A stretch of 64,000 nucleotides of DNA from Antedon mediterranea (Eukaryota > Echinodermata > Crinoidea > Comatulida > Antedonidae). Shown piece by piece: positions 48,701-60,765 of this stretch (positions are counted from its first letter, which is position 1; each line of letters starts with the position of its first letter). The translations under genes were made by a program, and so were the position numbers. Location of the stretch: NCBI RefSeq assembly GCF_964355755.1, contig NC_092670.1, positions 40,227,795 through 40,291,794 on the forward strand, read 5' to 3'. The notes under the pieces are model-generated. The model was not told where the DNA came from and made no database searches. It saw only the letters and a list, made by a program, of their open reading frames with translations.

Positions 48701-50414
48701 TCATTAGCGTACATCACGGCACTCATTGAAAAGTAAGTATTATCAGGAATCAAACACAAGTACCAACAAATACCACTGATTAGTAAAGCTTCGTTCACAC
48801 TCGTTCCATTTCACAGAACGGAAGACGACGTCATAAAATTTAAAAAAAATAAATACTGGCAAAATATACAAAATTGCATTCCATAACCTTTCTTAAGCTC
48901 TGTCAACACTATCAAACTTTATGTGACAACAAGGTGTGATATGGCCAAATATGGTAGTGTTGTGACATTATCATGTCTATATGGGGACATCACAATTTGT
49001 TGTCACATAAGTTTGATAGTGAAGACAAGGCTTTAGACAGACTACAGAAAAACTAGTGTTCTGAAGTTTGTGACCTCAGCCAATCAAATCAAGCTTTGTA
49101 GTCATGTGATCTTGCAAGACAAAATGACTATTTATCCGAGACGTAAACCATATCACTACCATATTTGGGCATATCACTACCATAATATTATACTGACTTT
49201 GTTTTCATGTAGACGAATGATATTCAAGACTTATGAGGAGAGGAAAACTGCATCAGAGAAAATTTGCAAAGAATCTGAACAAATTAGTAATTTGTTTAGG
49301 AGACTTGGAGATGAAGGGGTTTGTTTTATTTTAATGCTACATAAAATATAGCAAATGTAGTTAGTCATTTGTTTAGGTGATAAACGGGTTCATTTTAATT
49401 CAATACTAGATACTATTAATTTGGGACCCAAAAAAATGTTTCCCCTTACTGTAAGTGTCCCAAAGGAGGGGTTAAACTGTAATTAAAATGAAGGCAACAT
49501 AAGATTGAAACTCTAATTGTCGGTGGTCAAGGGACCAAACAGAATGTCCAGTTGTTGGTGGTCAAATTAAATGTAGTCATGTTTCTTTTTAGTCTTCTCC
49601 TATTGATGCTGTGTCTGTGATGGTGGAGCTCATTAGACTCAGAGATACATCCTTACTTTCTCTTGAGATATCGGTACGTTCTCTTTCAATGTATTTGAAT
49701 AAAAAAATATATAAACATTTTTAATATTTCAATATGCTTTATCTTAATGTTGTAAATTGTTATTAACGTTGTTATCATTTTTCCAGGGTTTAGTCAGCAA
49801 ATATCCTGATGTCCGAACAGATCATGTGATCAACTTGTTAGCAATGCGAGAAGACTTGGGAACATCCAATGCCAGACAGGTAAGATTATTTAGTGTTTAT
49901 TTTACATGTTTATCCTGTTGTGTGCACAAAATGAACCTAATTTATAATCATCCTTAAGGCCAATTTGCACAGACGAGCGGTGACGGTAATGAAAATACTG
50001 TATCAAGTCTATGTTATCCTTTACGACCATTTACACGAAGCACGGATACAGATTCTATGTGGTACAAGCTACGTGGTTTTTCACTTATCGTTGCCGCTTA
50101 TCTGTGTCAATTGGCCTTTAATTATATTCTAAAGAGGTTTCTGCAATCTAGTTCAGAGTCTGCCTCTACATGCTTTCAATCCATCAACAGCATTATATCG
50201 TATCGTTCTTGGGCCTTGGTCTTTGCCAATTTACTGTCATGAAACTTCAATTGCTATTGTTTCATATTCATTATTTGTAATCGTAATATATAACTTCAAA
50301 TAACAAAATATTAAACTTCCATTTCAGATGGTGATCGACACCCTTGAAGAGGATGACAGGCAAAGATTTGGCCAACAACAAAGAACTATATTTTCAGAAA
50401 TTAGAACTAAATAA
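42783..50414 (+). CDS. EXOC3: Exocyst complex component 3 (Sec6), complete
   Basis: Exocyst subunit that helps tether secretory vesicles to the plasma membrane. Twenty exons join in phase to 738 residues, close to the vertebrate length of about 745-756: 42783-42860, 43227-43283, 43489-43601, 43743-43833, 44374-44586, 44877-45001, 45114-45227, 45364-45469, 45567-45650, 45886-45959, 46295-46457, 46682-46868, 47521-47645, 47848-47936, 48108-48179, 48574-48732, 49213-49318, 49593-49673, 49787-49879, 50328-50414. Diagnostic stretches: RPDQLEKVEQYRRREARKK, SQLDGVKTGL, LAAAVENLK, RIIEREEK, PGRPKRWKEKMF, MWLVRHLE, LPVIVFQMIEQNMQVAAQIS, VTVEDYYNDF, VSKYPDVRTDH. The second intron must use a GC donor (GCAAGT at 43284). 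Introns carry many MITE copies. The poly(A) signal is AATAAA at 50855. Divergent neighbour: DLAT. Confidence 0.96.
43925..44112 (-). mobile_element. Probable LINE 3' end in EXOC3 intron 4
   Basis: In minus orientation it ends in GAGAATTTGAGTAAATAAAT and a run of AAAT units, like a CR1-type 3' tail. No coding part remains. Confidence 0.45.
44602..44760. mobile_element. Palindromic MITE in EXOC3 intron 5
   Basis: TTAAGCTCTGTCTACACTAT at the left, AGTTTGATAGTGTACACAGA at the right. Confidence 0.88.
45980..46077. repeat. 19-bp tandem repeat, 5 copies
   Basis: TTACTATTTTGGTGGTATC repeats just after the donor of the exon ending at 45959. Confidence 0.92.
46958..47025. mobile_element. Deleted MITE, arms only
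   Basis: AAGCTTGGTCTACACTATAA joined almost directly to AACTAGTTTGATAGTGTAGA. Confidence 0.75.
47154..47320. mobile_element. Palindromic MITE in EXOC3 intron 12
   Basis: GGCTCTGTCTACATTATCAA at the left, TTAATAATGTAGACAGAGCT followed by TAA at the right; two ATATGGTAGT words inside. Confidence 0.85.
47416..47480. mobile_element. MITE remnant
   Basis: AAAGCTCTTTCTACACTATA with a short inner part ending in GAAACTAGCTTAA. Confidence 0.6.
47679..47771. mobile_element. MITE, right part lost
   Basis: TAAGCTCTGTCTACACTATC to ATGTCATATCACTACCATAT, then unrelated sequence. Confidence 0.8.
48895..49036. mobile_element. Palindromic MITE in EXOC3 intron 16
   Basis: TTAAGCTCTGTCAACACTAT at the left, AGTTTGATAGTGAAGACAAG at the right. 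A core scrap (CATATCACTACCATATTTGG) recurs at 49148. Confidence 0.85.
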
Positions 50415-50854
50415 AATAAACTTTGAGAAGACTTAAGTTAAGAAGCTGCTGCACAAATGCATACAAGAGGAAAGAACTGGCTGCAATTTACCAGGATGGA
50501 AGTATTTGGACTTAACCATATCTCTGATGGCATTCAAGTACAGCAACCTTTAAAGTCTAATAAAAAACACTGAACAACGACTAAAACTCATATCAAAATA
50601 GATTTGCATGCTTTAAAAAAGGTTGCATGATTATGTGATGGATAAAGTTGAATTATAACACAAGTTTACTTGCTACATTATGTCACCAGTTTCGATTCTG
50701 GTGATGTTGGAAGACTTTCTTTAAAGTTCTACAAACGAGATGATGTTGGAAGACTTACTTTAGTTAGAGTTCTACAAACGAGATTTTAATCAAAATATTG
50801 GAATATGAACCATGTATATAATGTAATTATAGATAACCTATATAGAATGCAAAT

Positions 50855-50901
50855 AATAAATCATGTTAAAGCATCCATGTTTTGTAGTATCTGTGTTTAT
50901 T
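50855..50901. promoter_or_regulatory. Back-to-back poly(A) signals of EXOC3 and POLR2K
   Basis: AATAAA on the plus strand at 50855-50860 suits EXOC3; its mirror (TTTATT at 50896-50901) gives AATAAA on the minus strand for POLR2K. The 3' ends would nearly meet or overlap. Confidence 0.5.
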
Positions 50902-51354
50902 ACATTACAGTAGTTGTACAAAATAGAATATAGGCATTCTCAATACTTATGTATTTTAAACTGTTCAGTATCTTCAAAGCTTTCCGATACATACAGCATA
51001 AGAATAGGCTAAATAGTTGCAAACCTTTTTAAAAAAATGTCAACACATGTTTTAAGTAATTGCTTGCCTAGAAGGTTGGTTCAGTTGAGTTGGTTCTTAC
51101 ATCACTGACCGTCAACTTGGACAGTAGCAAGTTCCACTGGTCAACTTCATTTACACATGCAGGCCAGTGAAAGATTTTGTAATCTTGATCTCAGACATTC
51201 AATGTTTGGATAATCCAAAGTAGAGAAATTTTGTCAATGTCTAATAGTGAGTAGAAGTGGTGACTTTGACCAGCAGAAATTTTTTTTCCTGAAACGTTTG
51301 AGACTTGTGCTGACCGTTGGTGTGTATCTTACATAATTACAGCATCTAAAGGCA

Positions 51355-54220
51355 TCACCTTGCATCAAAAACCACCACTGTAACGTTTGGTTAAGAAAAA
51401 TGTGTAATTATTATAAAAATGTTCTAAGCTATTAAATTGATAAACAGTACTGAAACATTTTTTTTTACATAGAAAGTTGCCAGGTTATTTATACACTATC
51501 TTCAGTGGTTTACATAGAAAGTTGCCAGGTTATTTATACACTATCTTCAGTGGTTTACATAGAAAGTTGCCAGGTTATTTATACACTATCTTCAGTGGTT
51601 TTGTTAATAGAAAGTTGCCAGGTTATTTATACACTATCTTCAGTGGTTTTGTTAATAGCTGTTAGGTAAAAATATCTCTCTTTTAATCGATTTTAACACT
51701 TCACAGTGATTTAACTATATTTTAACTAAAATAAAAACAAAATTACATTAAAAGTGATTTAACAAAAATTAAAAACTAAAAAAATAAACTGGTAAGAAAT
51801 TAAATATTGCATTATGAGAGTTAACAAATGATGCATGAATAGTAATGAAGGCTTGAATATTAATGAAGGCTACATGCTATCTAGATACAGCTTACAATTG
51901 TGAAAGGAAGTCATTGTACTTATCTGACAACAACAGGCTGGTATTCTAATTACTAATCAGCCCCTTTGTTCTTTGCTAAGTCACTCACTAACTTTCTTTC
52001 TTTCAAGAACTGTACCCTAATCAGGGAGCTGCAAAAAACTGTTCACTCGTGGCCTCCATGGTTCACTTATATTCTCAAAAGCAATCTCTCACATGGGAAC
52101 CTAAATTGCTTTTTAAAATGATCACCTAACCATGGAGGATTTTACTAGGTTAAAAACATAATTTAAAAACTATCATACAAATGTAGACAACAAATAAATA
52201 ATTGGCAGCCATTAATCCATTAATCTGGTACCAGTACTTATCTGGTACCAGTACTTCTTACAAATGAAATTACAAGAAATTTCACAAAGATGTATTGTCC
52301 TCAAAAACATTTTGCAGTTTTAATCAAGTTATTCACTTCTGTGTAGAAAAAAAACAATAATGATTTCATCATAATGATATAGAAAGACCAAAACAAAGTA
52401 TTCTGGTTTACTAGTTAATACTATTGTTTGCTTTCAATTAAGGTGGTTTTTTTTTTCAGTTTCAATTTTTGTTAAAAGTGAATAACTTACAATTACAGTA
52501 TGTGACATTACAATGGCGTATTCAACAATCAACAAATTTTACAAATTATTTTTTCAGGGGGGACGATATATAAAGATATCATGGAATATTAATATAAAGT
52601 GTAATAACAAAAAGAATAACAAAATAACTAAAACTAACATTATTAATATCATAAAGGATACTTCTTTTAGTCCTTTTCTTGTACATTATTCTGTAACCAC
52701 ATTCTCTGCATCTGATTGGATCTCTTGGTTTTATCTCATTCTCTTGATGACATTCTAATCAACAAAAACACATAATTTTTAGATATTTTCCCTTTTTATT
52801 AAGCTCTGTCTACACTATCAAACTACTTTGAGAAAAAAAAAGTGATGTGGCCAAATATGGTAGTGATATGCCCAAATATGGTAGTGATACAGCATCATAT
52901 CCATATATGAGCACATCACATTTTTTGTCACATAAAATGTTAGTGTAGACAAACCGTTAGATTATTTAAAGGTATGCCTTCAAAATACATATTGCAAACT
53001 ATCACTGCATTATTTTTACTGAAAATAAAATTTTTACCTGTAAATAATTTGGTTTTATAAATTCTATTACCTTGTCTTGTTTTTTATTTTATTTTTTTTT
53101 AATTTAAAATTACACATTTTTTTTATTTCTTTACAGTTGTTTCAATTTTTGAACTCTAATTTTAATGTTTATTTTGTTAATTTACTGTATATAAATTGGA
53201 TGTGGCTCTAATTACATACAATATAATTAATGAATAATAATAGTTTAATTAATAAAACTAATTCTGGTCAATATATAACTTGTAAAATAAACACAAACCA
53301 TCAAAAGGATTATAAAATAAAATTAACAGTTAAAATTTACTAAATTTTACACAGACTACAGTATAATATGACAACATCTTTGTTTGACTATTAATGATCT
53401 CAACAAAAAGTCAATGTCATTAACAAGTACTGTACCAAAACAACAACTTGTATATTTTGTAATTACTTTGTAGAACCTGTTACAAACATATTTAATATTC
53501 TTTAACTTGTGCTAGAACGAAAACAATATAACAATTTAGTTTGTTTCACTTGAATAAAAGAGAAATGTTGAGACAAGCATGGGTGGAGATAGTGCATTTT
53601 GAACAGTAAGTATCCATGGAATAAGTTTTCCATTGTATACATGAAAAGGTTCTTGCATAATATTGCTAATAGGTCGTTAAAAACTGACCCATGTCTTTGT
53701 CTGGACTTTTTATGACCTGGGCCACTTAAATGTATTGTACCATAAAGGAATTGGCTATTGAAACCATAGTTAGAAATGTAAAATAATTTTAAATACTATC
53801 AATCAATCATCTCATGTTTCTAACATTCTAAATATTAGAATGTGCTGTATTTATGGTAAATAATTAATGAAGACTCCCTGGCAATGCTTACAGAATCCCC
53901 CACCCCAAAAAAAAATTGTCCCCACCCCTTTTTTTTCTGAATTTAGTCAACTAGTTGTAAGATTTGTACTCAAAAGGTCAGAAAAACATTTTAAAGACAA
54001 TCCCTGCTTACTGTAGTTGCCCAGTGTATGCACTTTAGGTTGTCATGGGATCTTTTTTTGCAAGACCTTTTTTTTTTGCTATTGAGGTCTAATGAGTACT
54101 TTTTTTTTGCTATATTGAGGTCTAATGAGTACTTAGAGTGACATACTTACCTCCACATATATAGATCATAGCCTGTTTTATGGGTGGGGCTGGTGGTGCG
54201 GCATCTTTACCTTGTTCCAT
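51355..54220 (-). CDS. POLR2K: RNA polymerase I/II/III subunit RPABC4 (Rpb12), complete
   Basis: Small zinc-ribbon subunit shared by nuclear RNA polymerases I, II and III. Three exons: 54220-54151, 52754-52662 and 51377-51355, joining in phase to 61 residues (58 in human). The N-terminus is [13 protein letters not shown]. The core reads [19 protein letters not shown], then [18 protein letters not shown], giving the CxxC...CxxC zinc site. The C-terminus is MVVFDAR, where vertebrates have LVVFDAR. The last exon is only 23 nt, and its Met codon is split across the junction (A|TG). The second intron holds a four-copy 45-bp repeat, the first a MITE. A poly(A) signal on this strand (complement of 50896-50901) would end the message next to that of EXOC3. 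Confidence 0.93.
51467..51660. repeat. 45-48-bp tandem repeat, 4 copies, in POLR2K intron 2
   Basis: AGAAAGTTGCCAGGTTATTT followed by ATACACTATCTTCAGTGGTT at 45-bp steps; the last steps are 48 bp with GTTAAT replacing ACAT. Confidence 0.93.
52799..52962. mobile_element. Palindromic MITE in POLR2K intron 1
   Basis: TTAAGCTCTGTCTACACTAT at the left; the right arm is worn (ATGTTAGTGTAGACAAACCG); two ATATGGTAGTGAT words. Confidence 0.85.
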
Positions 54221-56485
54221 GGTGTTACCACTGTTGTTTTTAATTTAATTAAGTGTTTCCTGAAAAAGGTCAATTTATTATTCTTAATCTTAATGAAAAG
54301 TATCTTGACTTTTTTAATCAAAATTAATTGATTTATAGAAAATATTATTATGATCATATTCATATTATTTTAATCGTAATATTACATAAGATAATTCCAT
54401 TGCAATAGTTCAGACAACAAGAATGCTACTCAATTAAACTGTGGGTATACAGTAGGCCTAGGCCCAGTTCAGTCAGACTAGGCCTAGTTATGATAGGCTT
54501 TTTTCATGCACTATCTACCTAGGCTTAGGCCTAGGGCTAGGCCTAGGCTATATCATATGTTGTCGGTGTCAGTGAGTGGTATGTGTGGGCTAACTAACAG
54601 GCCTCAAAACGCTACCAAACACTTTAAATAATCATAATAAGCTATAAATATTTGCGCCAGAACATTATAATTTCCTTAGTTTACATGGTACTTCATCATT
54701 TTGGTTAAAATAACTGAAATTTCAATAAAATTACCGTCCAATGTTAATCTGTAGGCCTCGCTCACACGCCGCGCGCACGGTCGATTGATTGCTTAGAAAT
54801 TCTTGACGACGATTGGGCAAACCTAGTTGTAAGTTCCAGACTTTACCTAAATTGTAACTATTGAATATTTCAATATTTTTCAATAAATAAGGTAAAAAAG
54901 ATCACTATTTTGGTAATAACATACCGTTATAAAAATAATAAATTTAAAACATTTTACTCAATACCCAAAAGTGTAAAAATATTTAAAACAATTTAAGCTG
55001 TATTTCAAGATTAATCATTAAACGGCTGGACTATGAAGATTATGATTGGGAGTCCGCGAAACTTGAAATCAATAATCGACTTCCAAATCAAAGAAAACTG
55101 AGCGCCAAGAGGGAAGGTTGTGGTGTACTGTTTACACGACGGACAGATACTTTTGTAACAAATGTTTTGTTTAACTATTTGCTATATTATAGGAACCACT
55201 ACGACTATATTTATATAATATAATTTTCAAGGTACACTATATAATTAATTGAATATTATTATCTCATTTTGCAAAATTTCTCAGGCATTTTTATTTTAGT
55301 ATTGCTGGAACAAAAATGCCAGTGTGTGGAAGGCCCTCTCTGTTGTTCTGATCAGCTTGTGTACTGATCGATCCGATCGATAGCCGGGCGGAAGGGGTCG
55401 TGTTGCGGCGCCAATTTTTAGCCTTGCCAAGCAAATAATATTTGGTCTCTAATTCTGAAAATTAGTTGTTAATACATTTATAAATCAAGTAATTATAAGG
55501 TATCAGTTAGGCTAGGCCTACTCTTTTTGTTTAGTAATTAGCTACTTTGGTGGAGCTGGTGCTGTGTAAAAAAATAAAAAAATAATTTTTGTTTTGCCTA
55601 CATACAGCATAATGGACAAGTTGAGCCGCCCGCCAGAAAAACGTTATTTTTTATGGAACGCCAGATGCTAAGTTTCGCCGGTGCTCGTTCTATTTATATT
55701 ATTAGGGATAACGATGTACATTCAAACGTTTATATATCATGGTTTTTAGTATATATATTATTAAATATTATAATTAAAGAAATAATTATGAAAATCTGGC
55801 TTGTAGATTCCAAAATATAAGGCCTAAAACATCACCGAAGTGATCGTTTTTTTTAAGCCAAAAATGACGTAAACATGTTGCCCCTCAGTCGGCAGTTGTA
55901 TGAACTAGGCCTACTCCATTTTTCGGTAAAATAATTACATAAAATCATGTTTTTTAGTAAAATATTTTGTGTATTAATTAACATTGTAAAATTCAATAAA
56001 ATATGATATTAAAAGATTAATAAATAAAAAATAATATTTATTTAACCTCATTCGAAGAATGTTAATACTCTATTAATTAGTCCTGAGAGACAACGTGACT
56101 TTACGTGGTAGGCCTACACGCAAGAAAAATTATGGAGTGCACTGAATTTTTTCCTCGAAAGATTAAAAACAATTAAATTATTAAATATTACTACTTTCCT
56201 TTGCTGTGTTGTTAATTGTAATATGTAATTATATATTATTTATTTTCATGACACAATAAACCAACCATGAACTTATGTACTAGGACACCACCCTAATCAC
56301 TACGCGAAATGTAGTAAAAGACGCATGCACTGGGCGTTTCATAGAAATCACCGGCGGCTCAACTTGTCGGTGGTCCAACCGGTCATATCCCAGCATAATA
56401 GTGTACAACAAATAATATATTGTTGGTATTTTATTTTAGTATTTTTTTCTTTTTCAGTATAAAAAATTAAATAAAGTGCACCAAT
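54221..56485. promoter_or_regulatory. Intergenic region between head-to-head POLR2K and the Emi gene
   Basis: No coding exon seen. Two E2F-like sites, TTGGCGC on the minus strand, at 55102-55108 and 55408-55414. A splice-acceptor-like tract (TTTTTTCTTTTTCAG) ends at 56457, pointing to an untranslated first exon of the Emi gene somewhere in this interval. Sites are read by eye only. Confidence 0.35.
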
Positions 56486-58450
56486 ATGGCAGAGGCATTT
56501 GCTTCTTGTACGAAGCGATCACGAAAGCAGTCTTCAGTCAGAAACATGTCAAAACGCTCTCAAACATGGCCGCTAAGTCAGACGTCTACACCAGAAAGAC
56601 AAAACTCAAACATTTTAGGATTAACGTCACCATTTCATTTTAAATGCACAAAGCAAACACACGGCGAATCACCAATTTTAACGAGTACACCGTGGGCATT
56701 CCGCCATCATTCCGTAAACTCATTACTTCAGGAGACGGACTCAAAACCTTGGATGTCAGATGACTGGTTGACCCCTATACAGTCAAAAGAAATCAATATC
56801 GATGGACTTAACTCAGAAATCAACCTAAAAGACCTTGCCAAAAATCTATTTGATGAACCAGAAAATAATGAAGAATCTAGTCTAGAAAACTATAAAAAAG
56901 AAATAAAATCAAGTGATGACGGATTTGATCAAACACAAGAACCACCATTATCGCTCGTCAAACGTTTATCTTCATTTGATCAGAGTTCGCTAGACAAATT
57001 TCTAGTTGATAGCGGATATATTTCTTCCTCGCTAGACAGTACTTTTTTAATTGGCAAGAAAATGGGGTTAAGACATTTGGACGTTATATCAGAATTGTTA
57101 AATGTGGAACCTAATATCGTTGACCAAATCGTGTCTTACCTAAGCCCTGATGATATTCAAAGGTAAACACCAGTAGTATACTGCTGTAGCTTGAATTTAA
57201 ATGGAAAAAAAAATCTTATTTTTGTGATAAGTTCTTTTTAATTTTACTGTTTTTATTTGACATTTGACCAACATTCCTTGCAAATTTGTTTTTATAGATT
57301 TATAATTTCATTCATTTACATACACAATTTTCTATTGGATCCACCAAACATCGGCCAGCAGGAGAATGTGATGTGTCTCATTAGCTAAAAGCTTTTCAAC
57401 GACCCAACATCATCAAGCCAGTATGAGCAGCTCCCATAATGCTGCATCTAGTAATCGCCACACTTTTGTTGACCCTGCCATGTCAATAAATAATTAACAC
57501 TTATAATTTGTTTTCTTTTTTTAAGTTTTTCCTGTGTTTGTAGTTCATGGAAAGAATTCAGCGAAGATTCCAAATTAATTCAAGATATTATGAAACAATC
57601 GATAATCTCTCAAAGAAATAAGGTACATAAAAAAATACTACATTACAGTACTTACTGATTCACATCTTTTGGTCTTTCAGAATATAAACGCAATGTTTTA
57701 TACATTTTAATATGAATTTTTTTCTTTTAGGAAAATTACAGGAGAAATACGAAATTAACAACTTCAATGAACATACCATTAAAAACAGTACAAGAGTGCC
57801 ACTCGCCTCTCAAAACACCATCGTCTAGTCGGTCATCATCCTGTTGGTCATCGTCCAAGCATAACATGTTCACAAAGGTATGTAACCAACTTCATTAAGC
57901 AATATGCAAAGCTCATTTTCTGGAAATCATCATAAGCCAAAGTCTTAACAATGACTAAAAGGTGCGTTACTTTAAGTTGGCCTATGATATTATGAAATAT
58001 TGAATTAAAGATAAATATTTAATATTTCAATACTGCTCTGGTCTGACAGTATCTATCTTATAATACAGAGTATTAGTTTCTTAGATATTGTTTTAGAAAT
58101 AAGAAGTACTGTGTTTTACCCCCCATTTAACCCTCGCATGAAAATATATTGTTAGATTTAAACAGTTGGTATAAGTAGAATATTTAAAGAAATGTGTTTT
58201 TGTTTAGGCCGCTTCTGAGTTGCTGTCTGATGAAGTATTATTAAAATGTCCGCGGTGCTGCTCTCCAGCAAAACTGAGTATGAATAGACAACGAGGTAAT
58301 TGTAAACGGCGTTCATGTATGTTTGACTTCTGCGTGTCTTGCCAAATCAACTTCCATACCGGAAAATGTAAAGTTAGTCAGAAGCGGACAATTAAGAAAG
58401 GGGGTGGCGTCGGAAGTAAAAATAGCAAAAACAATCTACGCCGTCTTTGA
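56486..58450 (+). CDS. FBXO5/FBXO43: Emi1/Emi2-type F-box protein (APC/C inhibitor), complete
   Basis: Inhibitor of the anaphase-promoting complex. Four exons (56486-57162, 57526-57622, 57731-57877, 58208-58450) give 387 residues. The N-terminal half is Ser/Thr-rich with several TP/SP sites and a DSGxxS motif, DSGYIS at 175-180, a beta-TrCP-type phosphodegron; DDGFDQ at 144-149 may be a second, weaker one. An F-box-like segment spans about 195-245 and crosses the first intron. The zinc-binding region at 321-361 has Cys321, 324, 339, 344, 349, 352, His357 and Cys361. The protein ends in LRRL, the RL tail that contacts the APC/C in vertebrate Emi proteins. A good splice acceptor just before 56458 implies a non-coding first exon. 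Vertebrates have two paralogues; the sequence alone does not decide which is closer, but the POLR2K neighbour favours FBXO43. Confidence 0.9.
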
Positions 58451-58784
58451 GCTTTTTTAATTTGCGTAGTAATGGTTACATACAATTTATCAAACTGTTT
58501 GGTGTTTATTACATGTTAAATTGTGAAATGTATTTTATGACACAAAATTTTAATTGCTCAATTTTTGCAAAATATTCATTTCATAAATTTTTGAATTGAA
58601 CATTTAAATAGTAATTTGATGATCGAATAGTTTAATGTTTCAATCAATGATTGTGCTTAATATAATTAAGCTATTTTTAATCCGAACTGAAATGTTATAT
58701 ATAAAAGACCAATTTGGTGATTTCCATTTAAACTGATCTACAGTACAGTGTAAGTGATTTTCATTCAAAGTTTTTTAAAATAGT

Positions 58785-58872
58785 AACAGTATTAACTGGG
58801 AACGGTGTTAACTGGTACCGGTATTAACTGGTAACAGTTGGTAACAGTATTAACTGGTAACAGTAACTAGTT
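58785..58872. repeat. TTAACTGGTAACAGTA-type repeat in the Emi 3' UTR
   Basis: GTATTAACTGGTAACAGT and close variants occur five or six times, imperfectly spaced. Confidence 0.7.
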
Positions 58873-59391
58873 GATTCCCTTAAAGTTTGTTAATCGTGGC
58901 TCCCACTAGAGACACAATGCAATGTCGTAGACACAACTCCAGCAAGTTGATCGATGACAAGTTACAGTTTGAATAATCGCTTGTGACTGGTCAAATCACT
59001 TGTATTGAGTCTCTAGTGCGACCCAAGCCTAAGGTTGCTGGCAACCTGTACCACAATATTGTCATTTTATAGAAAGTTTAGCTTACTTGTCATACCACTA
59101 ACGGCGACCTTTTGTTGTCATGCAGCTGCCACACGCAAAAGATTTTTTTATTTGACAGGCTCGTAGTAGAATGGCGCGTAATAAAAATGGCATGGTCAAG
59201 CAAATCTGATTTTTTTATACAATTAAATAATAAATATCAAAATTAAAAGTATACCATGACCTGTTTATTTGGAGCAGTTTGGTTGGTATCATCAAATTGT
59301 TGTACATTTTTGTAATAAATTGTTTAAAATTTGTATAATTGAAAATGTGTAAATATTTTTGTAATTACACTGATTATATATTTTCACTTAT

Positions 59392-59397
59392 AATAAA
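59392..59397 (+). promoter_or_regulatory. Likely poly(A) signal of the Emi gene
   Basis: AATAAA about 940 bp after the stop codon, in a T/A-rich end-like context. It implies a long 3' UTR. Confidence 0.45.
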
Positions 59398-59399
59398 GT

Positions 59400-60350
59400 T
59401 TTGCTAAAAATGATTTTAAATTTGTCTTGATTTATATTTATTTGTATTAGTAAATCCTTTTACTGAATATGTCTGGCATTTGAAGTAATTTTGAATTTGA
59501 GATTAATGATCTTGGAGAAATCACACCTTACACAACATTTTCTTTCTTTATGCAACAGTCGTGCTGGTCATTTATTATCCACAATACCAATAGTTGATCA
59601 TAAAATAAGAAAACAACCCAAATATTTCAAACAATTTTGAAATAAAATAAAATTCTTGATTATCATGATTTTAGTTATGCTGCCCTCTATGCAAAAAATT
59701 GCTTCGCCAAACATAATTCCCATCAATATTAAAGTAAGTAAATCAATAACAAAGTCAAGGCTGTCATAACTGTGCAGAGCTGACAGGAGTTCAATAAAGG
59801 AAACTTAATGTACATCCTCATATAAAATAAAGGAATAACGTGTGCGATCCGATGTTCTAATGAATGTAGAAAATAATTAAAAAATCAAACCAATTGTAAA
59901 TGACATCAACAATTAATGTTGGATTTACTTAAAAAACTATTAGATTTAGACAATCTATACACATACTACTACTACCAAGAAATGCATATCTGTTCACTAA
60001 ATACCAAGTTATGACTGTTTTAGTCACTATCTGTGCTTAGGTCTTTTACAAATTTGTTTTATTCTTTTGTATTTTCACTCCTTTTGCCATTAAATTTACA
60101 TATATTTTTGACTTAATTTGTTATTTTACTGTTTTTACTTGTTTTAAAGAATTATGTATGCATGTTTTAACCTTTTATTTTCTATAAAGAGTTATTAGAA
60201 AAAATACTATTTCCTACACACCTATATTTTCCGTATAATTCGCACCTATACACTTGACTATAATATGGACAACATGGAGACAGAGACTGTGCCTGGAAAT
60301 TAGTAGTTACATAGCTTATCATTCTGTCCCGTTGATAAAAAACAATTACT
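59400..60350. other. Gene-less stretch
   Basis: AT-rich; no exon with splice context recognised. Confidence 0.5.
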
Positions 60351-60354
60351 AAAG

Positions 60355-60552
60355 TGTTTAATCTCATTCACGAACCAGTTAGCTACTACAAATAAAAATT
60401 TTTAAAAACCACAAATTGCCCCTTCTGTCTTGACCAATAGCAAATTACTAAGTGTTTCATCTCAATCACGAATCAATTAGTAGTTAGGAAAATCCAATCC
60501 TGTCTTCGTTTTCACAAAAAGAGTTTCATCTCATTCACGAATCAATTAGCTA
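60355..60552. repeat. Three spaced copies of TCATCTCATTCACGAATCA
   Basis: Related 25-30-bp segments ending in ATTAGCTA or ATTAGTAG lie near 60360, 60459 and 60525. Confidence 0.75.
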
Positions 60553-60765
60553 AACAACTTATCAAAAATATTCAAACAAACTTATACGATATTCAAATAT
60601 TGTTCAGCATAATGCAATTTGTAACATTCAGATTACAAAACCTTTTAGTTGAATAGTTTTGGTTAGAAAACATCTGGGTTGTTCCCCAAACAATCTCCAT
60701 AAAAGAGATGTGTTCAACATTGCATTGTCAGATAGATTCATCTTTCAGCTGAAGTGTAGAGAACA

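Noticed and set aside
49950-50270. Plus-strand frame in the last EXOC3 intron
   Set aside because: No domain; the CAATTTGCACAGACGAGCGG start looks like a dispersed repeat, but no second copy in the window proves it.
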